A DNA stretch of 64,000 nt from PFJX01 sp031426815. Lineage in GTDB: Bacteria; Pseudomonadota; Gammaproteobacteria; Burkholderiales; Thiobacillaceae. The stretch spans positions 1 to 64,000 of the forward strand of contig JASJPG010000100.1 in the NCBI GenBank assembly GCA_031426815.1. The letters are read 5' to 3'. A program made the position numbers and the translations under genes. Below, one piece after another: positions 1 through 10,110 of the stretch (positions within the stretch are counted from its first letter, which is position 1; every line of letters starts with the position of its first letter). The notes below the pieces were generated by a model, which was given only the letters and a program-made list of their open reading frames with translations, did not search any database and was not told the DNA's origin.

Positions 1-631
1 CGGCCCCAACGGCGCCGGCAAGACCACGATGATGGACGTCATCACCGGCAAGACACGGCCCGATGCCGGCAGCTGCTACTTCGGCCAGACCATCGACCTG
101 ACCCGGATGACCGAGCCGCAGATCGCCCACGCCGGCATCGGCCGCAAATTCCAGAAGCCGACCATCTTCGAGAACCACTCAGTGTTCGAGAATCTGGAAC
201 TGGCGATGAAAACCGACAAGCGCGCCCTCACCAGCCTGTTCGCCTGGCTCTCCAGCGAAGGCCGCGACCGCATCAGCGACACGCTGAAACTGATCCGCCT
301 CGATCAAGAAGCCGAGCGCCAGGCCGGCCTGCTCTCGCACGGGCAGAAACAGTGGCTGGAGATCGGCATGCTGCTGATGCAGGAACCGCAACTGTTGCTA
401 CTCGACGAACCGGTCGCCGGCATGACCGACGACGAAACCGAACGCACCGGCGAACTGTTCAAGTCGCTCGCCGGCAAACACAGTCTGGTCGTCGTCGAAC
501 ACGACATGGCCTTCATCGAACAACTCGGCGGCAAGGTCACCGTCTTGCATGAAGGCGCGGTGCTGGCCGAGGGCGACCTGGCCACGGTGCAGGCGGATGA
601 GCGTGTGGTGGAGGTGTACCTTGGCCGCTGA
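1..631 (+). CDS. urtD: Urea ABC transporter ATP-binding protein UrtD (5' truncated by window edge)
   Basis: Cytoplasmic ATPase subunit of the high-affinity urea importer UrtABCDE. The reading frame is open from base 2 and begins inside the Walker A motif (GPNGAGKTT), so the start codon lies before the window. Further on are the ABC signature (LSHGQKQWLEIG) and Walker B (LLLLDEPVAG), followed by the switch-region histidine in VVVEHD. About 209 residues are present, some 40 short of a usual family member. The urea-specific assignment rests on the next gene being a second LivF-type ATPase and on the urease operon that follows directly; by sequence alone it could be any branched-chain amino acid/urea type (LivG-like) ATPase. 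Confidence 0.88.
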   Translation, partial: GPNGAGKTTMMDVITGKTRPDAGSCYFGQTIDLTRMTEPQIAHAGIGRKFQKPTIFENHSVFENLELAMKTDKRALTSLFAWLSSEGRDRISDTLKLIRLDQEAERQAGLLSHGQKQWLEIGMLLMQEPQLLLLDEPVAGMTDDETERTGELFKSLAGKHSLVVVEHDMAFIEQLGGKVTVLHEGAVLAEGDLATVQADERVVEVYLGR

Positions 632-664
632 AATTCGAGTAATCCGTAGGAATGCGGTGACGCC

Positions 665-1357
665 ATGCTGAAAGTCGAAAACCTCAACCAGTATTACGGC
701 GGCAGCCACATCCTGCGCGATCTGTCGTTCGAAGCACCGACCGGCCAGGTCACCTGCCTGCTCGGACGCAACGGCGTCGGCAAGACCACGCTGCTGAAAA
801 CCCTGATGGGCCTGGTACCGGCAAAAACCGGCACGGTCGCCTTCGCCGGCAAGACCATCACCGCCGCACCGTCGCATGACCGCGTCAAGGCCGGCATCGG
901 CTTCGTGCCGCAGGGACGTGAAATCTTTCCGCGCCTGACCGTCGAAGAAAATCTACGCATGGGCCTGGCGACGATGCCTGGTGGCACGCCGATTCCGGAA
1001 CGCATCTATCAGATGTTCCCGGTGCTGAAACAAATGCTGAAGCGGCGGGGAGGCGATCTGTCCGGGGGCCAACAACAACAACTGGCCATCGGCCGCGCGC
1101 TGGCCTTCGGACCGAAACTGCTGATCCTCGACGAACCGACCGAAGGCATTCAGCCGTCGATCATCAAGGACATCGAACGCGCCATCCGCGCGCTGGCGGA
1201 GGAAGGCAGCATGGCGATCCTGCTGGTTGAACAGTATTACGACTTCGCCCGCTCGCTGGCCGATCAATACCTGCTGATGGAACGCGGCGAGTTCATCAAA
1301 CGCGGCGCGGGCGCGGATATGGACAAGGATGGGGTGCGGGAACTGCTGTCGGTATGA
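665..1357 (+). CDS. urtE: Urea ABC transporter ATP-binding protein UrtE
   Basis: Second ATPase of the urea importer, 230 residues, the normal length for LivF/UrtE proteins. Visible motifs are Walker A (GRNGVGKTT, near residue 34), the LSGGQQQQLAIGRA signature and Walker B (LLILDEPTEGIQPS). The GIQPSII sequence after Walker B is typical of UrtE. It follows urtD after 33 bases and its stop lies 7 bases before the ureD start, so transport and urease genes are very probably one transcript. Confidence 0.93.
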   Translation: MLKVENLNQYYGGSHILRDLSFEAPTGQVTCLLGRNGVGKTTLLKTLMGLVPAKTGTVAFAGKTITAAPSHDRVKAGIGFVPQGREIFPRLTVEENLRMGLATMPGGTPIPERIYQMFPVLKQMLKRRGGDLSGGQQQQLAIGRALAFGPKLLILDEPTEGIQPSIIKDIERAIRALAEEGSMAILLVEQYYDFARSLADQYLLMERGEFIKRGAGADMDKDGVRELLSV

Positions 1358-1364
1358 TGGCCCG

Positions 1365-2210
1365 ATGAATCTCGCCGACCCAATCACCACAAGTTGGCAA
1401 GCCCGTCTGGCGCTGGACTTCGAACGGCGTGATACCGCCACGATCCTCGCCCGGCGCGAACACTACGGCCCGCTGCGCGTGCAGAAGGCCTTGTACCCGG
1501 AAGGCGAAGCGGTCTGCCATGCCATCGTGCTGCATCCGCCCTCCGGTATTGCCGGCGGCGATCAACTGGAAATTTCGGTCGATGTCGGGCCGGGCGCGCA
1601 TGCGCTGCTGACCACGCCAGGTGCCGGCAAGTGGTATCGCAGCGCCGGTGCATGGGCTGGGCAACAACTGGAGTTCAACGTGGCAGCGGGCGCGACACTG
1701 GAATGGTTGCCGCAGGAAAGCATCGTGTTCGACGGCGCCCGTGCCGACATGCAAAGCAAGGTAAAGCTGGCGGCGGATGCGCGCTTCATCGGCTGGGAGG
1801 TGCTGTGCCTGGGTCGGCGCGCGGCCGGCGAACGGTTCGAACGTGGCGAGATGCGGCTGGCTACCCGCATTGAGCGCGCGGGCAAACCGGTCTGGCTGGA
1901 ACGCGGCGGCTTGGTTGGTGGCACAAATTTGCTGGCTTCGCCCGCCGGACTCGCCGGCTACAGCGTCAACGGCACCTTGTTGGCGCTGGGGCCGGGGCTG
2001 GATGCATCGCTGTTGGCCGCCTGCCGGAACATCGCGGCGGCGGAGGCCGGCGCCCGGCAAGGCATCAGTCTGCTGCCGGACGTACTGGTCGCGCGTTATC
2101 TGGGCCATTCATCCGAAGCCGCGCGACACTGGTTCGCCGCGCTGTGGCAGGTGCTGCGCCCGGCGCTGCTCGGCCGCGCGGCGCAAATACCCAGAATTTG
2201 GAATACATGA
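1365..2210 (+). CDS. ureD: Urease accessory protein UreD
   Basis: UreD (UreH) is the scaffold that holds UreF and UreG on apo-urease during nickel insertion. The protein has 281 residues from the ATG at 1365 (MNLADPITTSWQ). The family hallmark HPPSGIAGGDQLEI followed by TTPGAGKWYRS and WLPQESIVFDGA is present. An in-frame upstream start at 1329 would overlap the end of urtE and adds residues not typical of the family, so 1365 is preferred. Eleven bases separate it from ureA. Confidence 0.93.
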   Translation: MNLADPITTSWQARLALDFERRDTATILARREHYGPLRVQKALYPEGEAVCHAIVLHPPSGIAGGDQLEISVDVGPGAHALLTTPGAGKWYRSAGAWAGQQLEFNVAAGATLEWLPQESIVFDGARADMQSKVKLAADARFIGWEVLCLGRRAAGERFERGEMRLATRIERAGKPVWLERGGLVGGTNLLASPAGLAGYSVNGTLLALGPGLDASLLAACRNIAAAEAGARQGISLLPDVLVARYLGHSSEAARHWFAALWQVLRPALLGRAAQIPRIWNT

Positions 2211-2220
2211 GGACACCCCC

Positions 2221-2523
2221 ATGGAACTGACTCCACGCGAAAAAGACAAGTTGCTGATCTTCACCGCCGCGCTGCTGGCGGAACGCCGCAAGGGACGCGG
2301 CCTCAAACTCAACTACCCGGAAGCGGTCGCCTTCATCACCGCCGGCATCCTTGAAGGTGCGCGCGATGGCCGCACCGTGGCCGATCTGATGAGCTACGGC
2401 ACGACGCTGCTGAAGCGCGACGAGGTCATGGATGGCGTACCGGAAATGATTCCGGAAATCCAGGTCGAAGCAACCTTTCCCGATGGCACCAAGCTGGTCA
2501 CGGTGCATCACCCCATCGTCTAG
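2221..2523 (+). CDS. ureA: Urease gamma subunit UreA
   Basis: Small structural subunit of urease, 100 residues, the standard length. Recognised by MELTPREKDKLLIFTAALLA at the start, the LNYPEAVAFITAGILEGARDG helix region and the VPEMIPEIQVEATFPDGTKL segment near the C-terminus. Starts at the ATG following the ureD stop; a longer in-frame reading would run back through ureD and is rejected. Ten bases before ureB with a GGAG ribosome site between. Confidence 0.97.
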   Translation: MELTPREKDKLLIFTAALLAERRKGRGLKLNYPEAVAFITAGILEGARDGRTVADLMSYGTTLLKRDEVMDGVPEMIPEIQVEATFPDGTKLVTVHHPIV

Positions 2524-2532
2524 GAGCTAGTC

Positions 2533-2834
2533 ATGATCCCAGGTGAATACGCCATCCAGCCCGGCGAGATTGAACTCAACGCCGGCCGACCGACCCTGAC
2601 GCTGAGCGTCGCCAACACCGGCGACCGGCCGATCCAGGTCGGCTCGCACTATCACTTCTTCGAAACCAACGAAGCGCTGGCGTTCGACCGGGAAGCCGCG
2701 CGCGGTTATCGCCTCAACATCGCCGCCGGCACGGCGGTGCGCTTCGAGCCGGGCCAGAGTCGCACGGTGGAGTTGGTAGCGTATGCCGGTGAGCGCAAGG
2801 TTTATGGCTTCCAGGCCAAGATTCAGGGGGCGCT

Positions 2835-2838
<4 letters not shown>
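2533..2838 (+). CDS. ureB: Urease beta subunit UreB
   Basis: Second small structural subunit of urease, 101 residues. Typical features are MIPGEYAIQPGEIELNAGR, the VANTGDRPIQVGSHYHFFE segment and AAGTAVRFEPGQ. Its last four bases overlap the start of ureC (ATGA), indicating translational coupling. Separate ureA and ureB genes, rather than the fused form of Helicobacter, are usual for Proteobacteria. Confidence 0.97.
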
Positions 2839-4532
<1,694 letters not shown>

Positions 4533-4540
4533 GAGCTTGG

Positions 4541-4602
4541 GAGTGCCGGCATCTTGCCGGCCATGCTATTGACCAAACGAAGCCGGCAAGATGCCGGCGC
4601 TC
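4541..4602. repeat. Palindromic intergenic repeat between ureC and ureE
   Basis: Two 21-base arms (4541-4561 and 4582-4602) are inverted copies with one mismatch, separated by a 20-base loop. The core is GCCGGCATCTTGCCGGC. The RNA would form a strong hairpin. It has no T-run and lies inside an operon, so it is more probably a REP-like dispersed palindrome than a terminator. It could reduce ureE expression relative to ureC or stabilise the upstream mRNA. Confidence 0.8.
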
Positions 4603-4631
4603 CAATTGACTTCACTTCTTCGCGAACGACC

Positions 4632-5141
4632 ATGCTGCTGATCGAATCCCCCGCTCCCGCCGACGCGCCCGCAACCGAACGCCTGACGCTGACCTTCGAA
4701 CTGCGCTGCAAAGCCCGCCTGCGCACGCAGCTGGATAGCGGCGAGGAAGCCGGCCTGTTCCTCGAACGCGGCGTCATCCTGCGCGCCGGCGACAAACTGC
4801 TGGGCAACGATGGCCGCATCGTCGAAGTCGTCGCCGCGCCGGAAAAAGTCATCGAGGCACGCAGCGACGATCCGCTGCTGCTCGCCCGCGCCGCCTATCA
4901 CCTGGGTAACCGGCATGTGCCGGTGCAGGTTGCGGCAGGTTTGCTGCGCTTCGGCCACGATCATGTGCTGGCCGAGATGGTGCGGGGATTAGGTTTGGAG
5001 GTGACGCAAACCGAAGCGCCGTTCGAGCCGGAAAACGGCGCCTATGGAAATCATGGCGGCCACGCGCACCCACACGGCCACAGCGCCGATGGTGAAGGTC
5101 GAGGGCCACGCATCCACGACATGCTGAAAGGAACACGATGA
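4632..5141 (+). CDS. ureE: Urease accessory protein UreE (nickel chaperone)
   Basis: Delivers nickel to the UreDFG complex. The protein has 169 residues from the ATG at 4632 (MLLIESPAPADAP). The N-terminal part carries RLRTQLDSGEEAGLFLERG, typical of the UreE N domain; the metallochaperone domain has the nickel-binding LGNRHVPVQ and FGHDHVLAEMV histidines. The C-terminal tail GGHAHPHGH is a metal-binding His-rich extension as in Klebsiella UreE, though shorter. A longer in-frame start at 4554 lies inside the palindromic repeat and is rejected. Confidence 0.94.
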   Translation: MLLIESPAPADAPATERLTLTFELRCKARLRTQLDSGEEAGLFLERGVILRAGDKLLGNDGRIVEVVAAPEKVIEARSDDPLLLARAAYHLGNRHVPVQVAAGLLRFGHDHVLAEMVRGLGLEVTQTEAPFEPENGAYGNHGGHAHPHGHSADGEGRGPRIHDMLKGTR

Positions 5142-5160
5142 GGCAGGACAAGTCCGCTCT

Positions 5161-5261
5161 ACTCCCCCCTTTGCAAAAGGGGGGCTGGGGGGGATTTGAC
5201 CCGGTTCGCGACTACCACGATCGCGAAATCCCCCTCGATCCCCCTTTTTCAAAGGGGGAAG
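5161..5261. repeat. Long imperfect inverted repeat (CCCCCTTT/AAAGGGGG type) between ureE and ureF
   Basis: The sequence around 5161-5197 (C-run, TTTGCAAAA, G-run, ATTTG) and that around 5223-5261 (AAATCCCCC ... CCCCCTTTTTCAAAGGGGG) are imperfect inverted copies of each other; each half is itself a small hairpin. This layout is seen in widespread non-coding intergenic repeats. It fills nearly the whole ureE-ureF gap, unlike the tight spacing elsewhere in the operon. Confidence 0.75.
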
Positions 5262-5268
5262 TACAGCG

Positions 5269-5937
5269 ATGAACCTGGCCCTGATCCGCCTGCTGCACCT
5301 GGCCAGTCCGACCCTGCCGGTCGGCGCCTACACCTATTCGCAAGGCCTGGAATGGGCGGTGGAAAGCGGCGCGATCCACGACGAAACCAGCGCCGGGCGC
5401 TGGATCGGCGATTGCCTGACACACAGCCTGGCCAGCTTCGAGGCGGTCTATCTGGCGCACATGCTGGCCGCCTGGAATGAACACGACAGCGCTCGTCTGG
5501 CCGAACTCGACGCCGAATTCATCGCTAGCCGCGAGACTGCGGAGCTGCGTGCCGAGACGCTGCAAATGGGCCATTCGCTGGCCAAGTTGCTGCGCGATTT
5601 GCCGGATATTCCCGATGCCGCTCTGCGTGAATTTCCGCAACCCAGCTTCCCGCTGGCCTGGAGCCGTATCGCCGCGCACTGGGCGATTCCGCCCGCCGAT
5701 GCCATCGCCGGCTATCTCTGGGCATGGCTGGAAAACCAGGTCATGGCGGCGCTGAAGGCCGTGCCGCTCGGCCAGACCGCCGGCCAGCGATTGCTGCTTG
5801 CTCTCGGCGAACGCCTGCCCGAACTGGCCAAGCAAGCCACCGCCGCGCCACTGGAAACCGCCCACAACTTCCTGCCGGCATTCGCCCTCGCCAGCAGTCT
5901 TCACGAAACCCAATACACCCGGATCTTCCGCTCATGA
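5269..5937 (+). CDS. ureF: Urease accessory protein UreF
   Basis: Part of the UreDFG maturation complex, acting as a GTPase regulator of UreG. The length of 222 residues is normal. Family signatures are LLHLASPTLPVGAYTYSQGLE at the N-terminus (positions 7 to 27), the mid-protein helices with SRETAELRAETLQMG, and the C-terminal SLHETQYTRIFRS. The stop overlaps the start of ureG by four bases (ATGA). Confidence 0.95.
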   Translation: MNLALIRLLHLASPTLPVGAYTYSQGLEWAVESGAIHDETSAGRWIGDCLTHSLASFEAVYLAHMLAAWNEHDSARLAELDAEFIASRETAELRAETLQMGHSLAKLLRDLPDIPDAALREFPQPSFPLAWSRIAAHWAIPPADAIAGYLWAWLENQVMAALKAVPLGQTAGQRLLLALGERLPELAKQATAAPLETAHNFLPAFALASSLHETQYTRIFRS

Positions 5938-6551
5938 CAAATCAACCTTTGCGTATCGGCATCGGCGGCCCGGTCGGCTCCGGCAAGACCGCGCTTACTC
6001 TGGCGCTGTGTCTTGCGCTGCGCGACACCTACAACATCGCTGTGGTCACCAACGACATCTACACCGAGGAAGACGCGCAATTTCTGGTGCGCAACGAAGC
6101 GCTGGAACCGGCGCGCATCATCGGCGTGGAAACCGGCGGCTGCCCGCACACCGCCATCCGCGAAGACGCCAGCATCAACCTGGAGGCGGTGGATCGGCTC
6201 AACCAGCGCTTCCCCGGACTCGATGTGATCTTCGTCGAAAGCGGCGGCGACAACCTGGCCGCGACGTTCAGCCCGGAACTGTCCGACCTGACGCTCTACG
6301 TCATCGACGTCGCCGCCGGCGAGAAGATTCCGCGCAAGGGCGGTCCCGGCATCACCAAGTCCGACCTGCTGGTGATCAACAAGATCGACCTGGCGCCAAT
6401 GGTCGGCGCCTCGCTGGAAGTGATGGCGCACGACGCGAAAAAGATGCGCGGCGAACGCCCCTTCGTGTTTTCCAACATGAAGACCGGCCAGGGCCTGGCC
6501 GAGATTATCGAATTCATTCAGCGGGCCGGCATGCTGCGGCTGGCCGACTGA
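5934..6551 (+). CDS. ureG: Urease accessory GTPase UreG
   Basis: SIMIBI-class GTPase that powers nickel insertion into urease. It has 205 residues from the ATG at 5934, which overlaps the ureF stop. The P-loop GGPVGSGKTAL sits at the N-terminus; the nickel-binding CPH motif (GGCPHTAIRED), the switch ESGGDNLAATFSPEL and the base-binding NKIDL are all present. The open frame extends back into ureF, but that part is not UreG sequence. Last gene of the urease operon; the next gene is convergent. Confidence 0.97.
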   Translation: MTNQPLRIGIGGPVGSGKTALTLALCLALRDTYNIAVVTNDIYTEEDAQFLVRNEALEPARIIGVETGGCPHTAIREDASINLEAVDRLNQRFPGLDVIFVESGGDNLAATFSPELSDLTLYVIDVAAGEKIPRKGGPGITKSDLLVINKIDLAPMVGASLEVMAHDAKKMRGERPFVFSNMKTGQGLAEIIEFIQRAGMLRLAD

Positions 6552-6572
6552 TCTTGCCTGCGGCGCGCCGCT

Positions 6573-7133
6573 TTACACCGCGCCGTAAACCGCGCGTTTG
6601 GCTTCGGTTGCGCGGGTCAGCGCCACATCGATAGACACTTTGTCGCCGCGCGGGCGGTAGCTCTGATAGGCCTGGTACAGCGTGGCCACCTTCTGACCGC
6701 TGCTCTGCCCCTTGAAGTCGCTCTTGTCGAGGTGCAATTCGTCGAGCAGTTCGTTCCAGGCTAGGCCGTCGGCCAGCGGCAGCAGGGCGATCTCGCTATC
6801 GGCCACGGCAACCTGCATGGGCTTGTCGATATTGACCACAAAAATCAGCGTGCCCATGCCGGGCGCGAAGAACGCCTGGTATTTCTCAACAAAAATAGTC
6901 AGTTGGGCGATGTCGTCGAACGAACCGGAGATGAACTTCAACTGCGCCGCATCGGCCAGCAGCACGGCACCGATCATCGTCGACAGGGGCGGCTTGCGGT
7001 GGCCCATGGTATCGGCGATTTCGCCTTCGATCAGGACCAGATCGCCGCGATAGGCTTGCAGGCCGGAACCGGCGTTGTCCTTGAAGTTGCTGTTGAAGAG
7101 CAGGCCTTGGCTTTCGAAGGTATCGAGCAACAT
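6573..7133 (-). CDS. Conserved-looking hypothetical protein, function unknown
   Basis: I do not recognise this 186-residue protein. The ATG at 7133 (MLLDTFESQGLLF) is chosen because an AAGGA ribosome site lies 7 bases upstream; a TTG at 7154 is the only longer option. The protein is soluble, with no signal peptide. It alternates hydrophobic strands (GDLVLIEGEIADTMG, GMGTLIFVVNIDKPMQVAV) with helices and ends in a basic tail (ATEAKRAVYGAV). It is convergent with ureG and followed on the other side by another unknown gene in the same direction, so the two may be co-transcribed. Confidence 0.7.
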   Translation of the reverse strand: MLLDTFESQGLLFNSNFKDNAGSGLQAYRGDLVLIEGEIADTMGHRKPPLSTMIGAVLLADAAQLKFISGSFDDIAQLTIFVEKYQAFFAPGMGTLIFVVNIDKPMQVAVADSEIALLPLADGLAWNELLDELHLDKSDFKGQSSGQKVATLYQAYQSYRPRGDKVSIDVALTRATEAKRAVYGAV

Positions 7134-7314
7134 GAGTCTTTCCTTAGTTGGCAAATACGCATGTAGTGCAAAAACCGGGCCAGCAACAGGCCGAAATGAA
7201 AACCGCGCAGAAATGAGGCTTCAGCCTGGATCGAGCGCAATCTGGCTGTGTCGCAAACCTGACAGTCCCGTCCGCGTCTGGCGGATTTCGCCCAAGCCGC
7301 CCCGACGGCACCGT

Positions 7315-7734
7315 TCAACCGCATAAGCGGCAGACGGTCATCAGCATCAGATCTTTGGCGGCGGCATCGACTTTCGGCAGCACGGTTTTCAGACGGCGGT
7401 CGCCGTCGATCTGGCCGGTGGCGAGCGCGAGCAGGCCGAGCAGGATGGGCGGCAGCGCGGCGGCCTCGGCGGCTTCCAGCAATTCCGCGGGCAGGTCGGC
7501 GATGCGGCTGTCGCCATGCCGCAAGCTGCCGTCGCCATGCAGATCGAGCGCGCCGCCTTGCGCGAAATGCCAGCACTGCGTCTGCGGCGTTTCCGCCAGC
7601 AGGCTGCCGAAGAAATCCGGGATCGCCGCCATTGCGCCACCGGGCAGGCGGTTCAATTGCCAGACCAGTTCCTGGTAAGGATCAAGGTCATGCGGCATCG
7701 ATTCCGGCGCGGTGTTAAGCAGATAGGCGGGCAT
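7315..7734 (-). CDS. Hypothetical protein, function unknown
   Basis: A 139-residue reading from the ATG at 7734 (MPAYLLNTAPESMPHDL); starts at 7800 or 7698 are equally possible because none has a clear ribosome site. The sequence has a Trp/Leu-rich first half (YQELVWQLNRLPGG) and an Ala/Leu-rich second half, ending with VDAAAKDLMLMTVCRLCG, which contains a CxxC pair. No known domain recognised. It lies upstream of and codirectional with the gene ending at 6573, 180 bases apart. Confidence is limited because long antisense frames are common in this GC-rich region. Confidence 0.5.
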   Translation of the reverse strand: MPAYLLNTAPESMPHDLDPYQELVWQLNRLPGGAMAAIPDFFGSLLAETPQTQCWHFAQGGALDLHGDGSLRHGDSRIADLPAELLEAAEAAALPPILLGLLALATGQIDGDRRLKTVLPKVDAAAKDLMLMTVCRLCG

Positions 7735-7811
7735 GGCGTGGCGCGAAAGTGAAGTATGGACGCACATTATCCGGCGCGTGGCCGCTGATTCGACAGGCAT
7801 CGGCGTGCAAT

Positions 7812-7834
7812 CGCGCCTTGGAAGGCGCTCCTAC
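7812..7834. repeat. Dispersed GCGCC repeat, single arm
   Basis: These 23 bases (beginning CGCGCCTTGGAAGG) are identical to 56428-56450, the right arm of a palindromic repeat there, and closely related to one arm of the palindrome at 11006-11033. Located in the 286-base gap between a minus-strand unknown gene and the protease gene; apart from this I see no gene or clear promoter in the gap. Confidence 0.8.
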
Positions 7835-8086
7835 ATTGCACCCCCGTACGGGTCAATGCCGACCCACCCCGCACACCGATCACTTGATGCATGGGTTGGA
7901 TATGACCCACCCCATCGCGCCAACAGCCATGTAAGCCCATGAAAAAGCAGGAATTTCCCGCCAACGGGAAGGTGGCATGTTGCTTGCGCTGCTCAAGCAG
8001 GACTCCGCACGGCAGACCACGTTCGGTACCTGCGGGTGCCATCGCAATCGCCGTCGACCCGGATAAAACCAAGCAGAGGAACCGTC

Positions 8087-10096
8087 ATGACCAGCAAAAC
8101 CATCAAAGCGAAATCCGCCCAAGCCACCAAATCCGCAGCTCCCGGCAAAGCCTGGGCCAAGCTCAAGGCCAGCCTCGACACGCTGCCGGACAGCATCGAC
8201 ATTCGCGATCTGGTCTATCAGCCCAGCCTGGTGCCGGTGCCGCCGGTGCTGGTGAACTGCCCGCGCGTGCCGGAAATTCTCGACCAGGGCCAGGAAGGCG
8301 CCTGCACCGGCTTCGCGCTGGCGGCGGTGGCCAACTTTCTGTTGCACAGCCGCGGCCAGAGCCGCCGCGCGAGTCCGCGCATGCTGTACGAGATGGCACG
8401 GCGTTACGACGAGTGGCCGGGCGAGTGGTACGAGGGCTCTTCGGCGCGCGGCGCGATGAAGGGCTGGCTGCGCCATGGCGTGGCGCAGCGCAGTCTTTGG
8501 AGCGACACGATGAGCGGCACCAAGCACATGACCCCGGCGGTGGTGCGGGACGCGATGAAGTGTCCCGGCGGCGCCTATTACCGGGTCAACCATCGCCAGG
8601 TGCGCGACATGCATGCCGCACTGACTGAAGTGGGCATCCTGTATGCGACCCTGATGGTGCATGACGGCTGGTTCGAGCCCGGCCCCCGCGCCGCCACGAT
8701 CGAGTATCAGGACGGCGGCAAGAAGAAGAGCCTGAAGCTGCCGATCATCACGCGCAAAGGCCGCGCCGATGGTGGCCATGCCATCGCCATCGTCGGTTAT
8801 GCCGAGCAGGGCTTCATCATCCAGAACTCGTGGGGGACGACCTGGGGCAATGGCGGCTTCGCGCTGCTGCCGTACGAGGATTACATGCTGCACGCGACCG
8901 ACGTCTGGGTGGCGCAACTCGGCGTGCCGGTGAGCGTGGATGTATGGGCCGAAGAAGAAGCGAAGAACGACAAGATTTCCGAAGGCGCTTCCCGCGCCCT
9001 GCCGGCGCTGACCCTGGACAGTCTGCGGCCCTTCGCCATCGATGTGGGCAACAACGGCGAACTGTCCGGCAACGGCGATTACTGGACCACGCCGGACGAC
9101 CTGCAACGCCTGGTCACCGAAGACATTCCGAGCACGACGAAAAACTGGAAGAAACACCGCGTCATGCTTTATCTGCACGGCGGGCTGAACAACGAGAAAA
9201 GCGCGGCAAAACGGGTCGCCGCGATGCGCGCGCCGTGTCTGGCGAACGAGATCTACCCGCTGCATGTGATGTGGGAAACCGGCTTCATGGAATCGCTGAC
9301 CAGCATCATCGGCGACTGGTTTACCAACGCCGACAAGCTGTCCGGGCGCAGCATGCTGGACAGCGTCGGCGAGGGCCGCGACTGGATGGTGGAACGCACG
9401 CTGGCCTTCCCGCTGCGCAAGATCTGGGGCGAGATGAAGGAGAACGGACGCCTGGCCTCGGACCATCGGGAACAGTGCGGCGCCATGCAATTGCTGTCCA
9501 AGTACATCCGCGAGGCTGGAAAAACCGGCGGCAGCGACTGGGAACTGCACGTGGTGGCGCATTCCGCCGGCAGCATTTTCTTCGCCCATATGCTGCAGCA
9601 CATTCTCAGCCTGAAATTGCCGTTGAAGAGCGTGCAATTCCTCGCCCCGGCGGTCGAGCTGGAAGTGTTCCGCGACAAGGTGTTCAGCGTCGCCAGCGCC
9701 GGGCAATGCCCGCTGCCGCTGCTCTATCTGCTGTCGGACGCGGCCGAACGGGAGGACACCGTCGGCGGCCAGATGGTCTACGGCAAATCGCTGCTCTACC
9801 TGGTGTCGAATGCCTGCGAGAAAAAACGCGGCACCCCCATCCTCGGCATGCATGCCTGCCTGGAGCAGGACAAAGCGATCAAGGCGGCCTATCAGGACAA
9901 GGCCGCCGACGGCCTGCCCCGCCTGATCATCGCGGGTGCGAACAGGGAAGCCGAGGGCAAGGAAACAGCCTCCAGCCAGAGCAGCAGCCACGGCGGCTTC
10001 GACAACGATGCGGCGACCATGAACTCGGTGCTCTATCGCATCCTGGGCGGCACCCCGACGCGACCGTTCACGCGGCATGACTTGAGTTACGACTGA
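8087..10096 (+). CDS. Papain-like (C1 family) cysteine protease fused to an alpha/beta-hydrolase domain
   Basis: Start at ATG 8087, eight bases after an AGAGGA ribosome site; 669 residues. The first ~290 residues form a C1-type peptidase with all three catalytic positions: Cys73 in DQGQEGACTGFAL, His231 in GGHAIAIVGY and Asn247 in IIQNSWGTTWGNGGF. Residues ~355-669 look like an alpha/beta hydrolase: an HGGLNNE oxyanion-type loop at 364-370, the nucleophile elbow AHSAGS with Ser493, and a likely catalytic His635 in SSHGGFDND. There is no signal peptide or membrane segment, so it is made in the cytoplasm. The N-terminal 40 residues are Lys/Ala/Ser-rich. Substrate unknown. It precedes an amidase gene by 14 bases, so the two are surely co-transcribed. 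Family recognition is firm; the biological role is inference only. Confidence 0.85.
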   Translation: MTSKTIKAKSAQATKSAAPGKAWAKLKASLDTLPDSIDIRDLVYQPSLVPVPPVLVNCPRVPEILDQGQEGACTGFALAAVANFLLHSRGQSRRASPRMLYEMARRYDEWPGEWYEGSSARGAMKGWLRHGVAQRSLWSDTMSGTKHMTPAVVRDAMKCPGGAYYRVNHRQVRDMHAALTEVGILYATLMVHDGWFEPGPRAATIEYQDGGKKKSLKLPIITRKGRADGGHAIAIVGYAEQGFIIQNSWGTTWGNGGFALLPYEDYMLHATDVWVAQLGVPVSVDVWAEEEAKNDKISEGASRALPALTLDSLRPFAIDVGNNGELSGNGDYWTTPDDLQRLVTEDIPSTTKNWKKHRVMLYLHGGLNNEKSAAKRVAAMRAPCLANEIYPLHVMWETGFMESLTSIIGDWFTNADKLSGRSMLDSVGEGRDWMVERTLAFPLRKIWGEMKENGRLASDHREQCGAMQLLSKYIREAGKTGGSDWELHVVAHSAGSIFFAHMLQHILSLKLPLKSVQFLAPAVELEVFRDKVFSVASAGQCPLPLLYLLSDAAEREDTVGGQMVYGKSLLYLVSNACEKKRGTPILGMHACLEQDKAIKAAYQDKAADGLPRLIIAGANREAEGKETASSQSSSHGGFDNDAATMNSVLYRILGGTPTRPFTRHDLSYD

Positions 10097-10110
10097 GCGA
10101 CGCGGAACTC

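Noticed and set aside
4554..4631. An N-terminal extension of UreE starting at 4554
   Set aside because: It would be encoded by the palindromic repeat and has no ribosome site; UreE homologues begin near the ATG at 4632.
4541..5261. CRISPR-like repeats
   Set aside because: The repeats are palindromes in two unrelated pairs with no regular spacers and no cas genes.
7880..10078. A 732-codon open frame on the minus strand opposite the protease gene
   Set aside because: It is the antisense shadow of a gene with clear catalytic motifs; its translation is His/Arg/Gly/Ala-rich with no domain-like pattern, as expected from GC-rich third positions.
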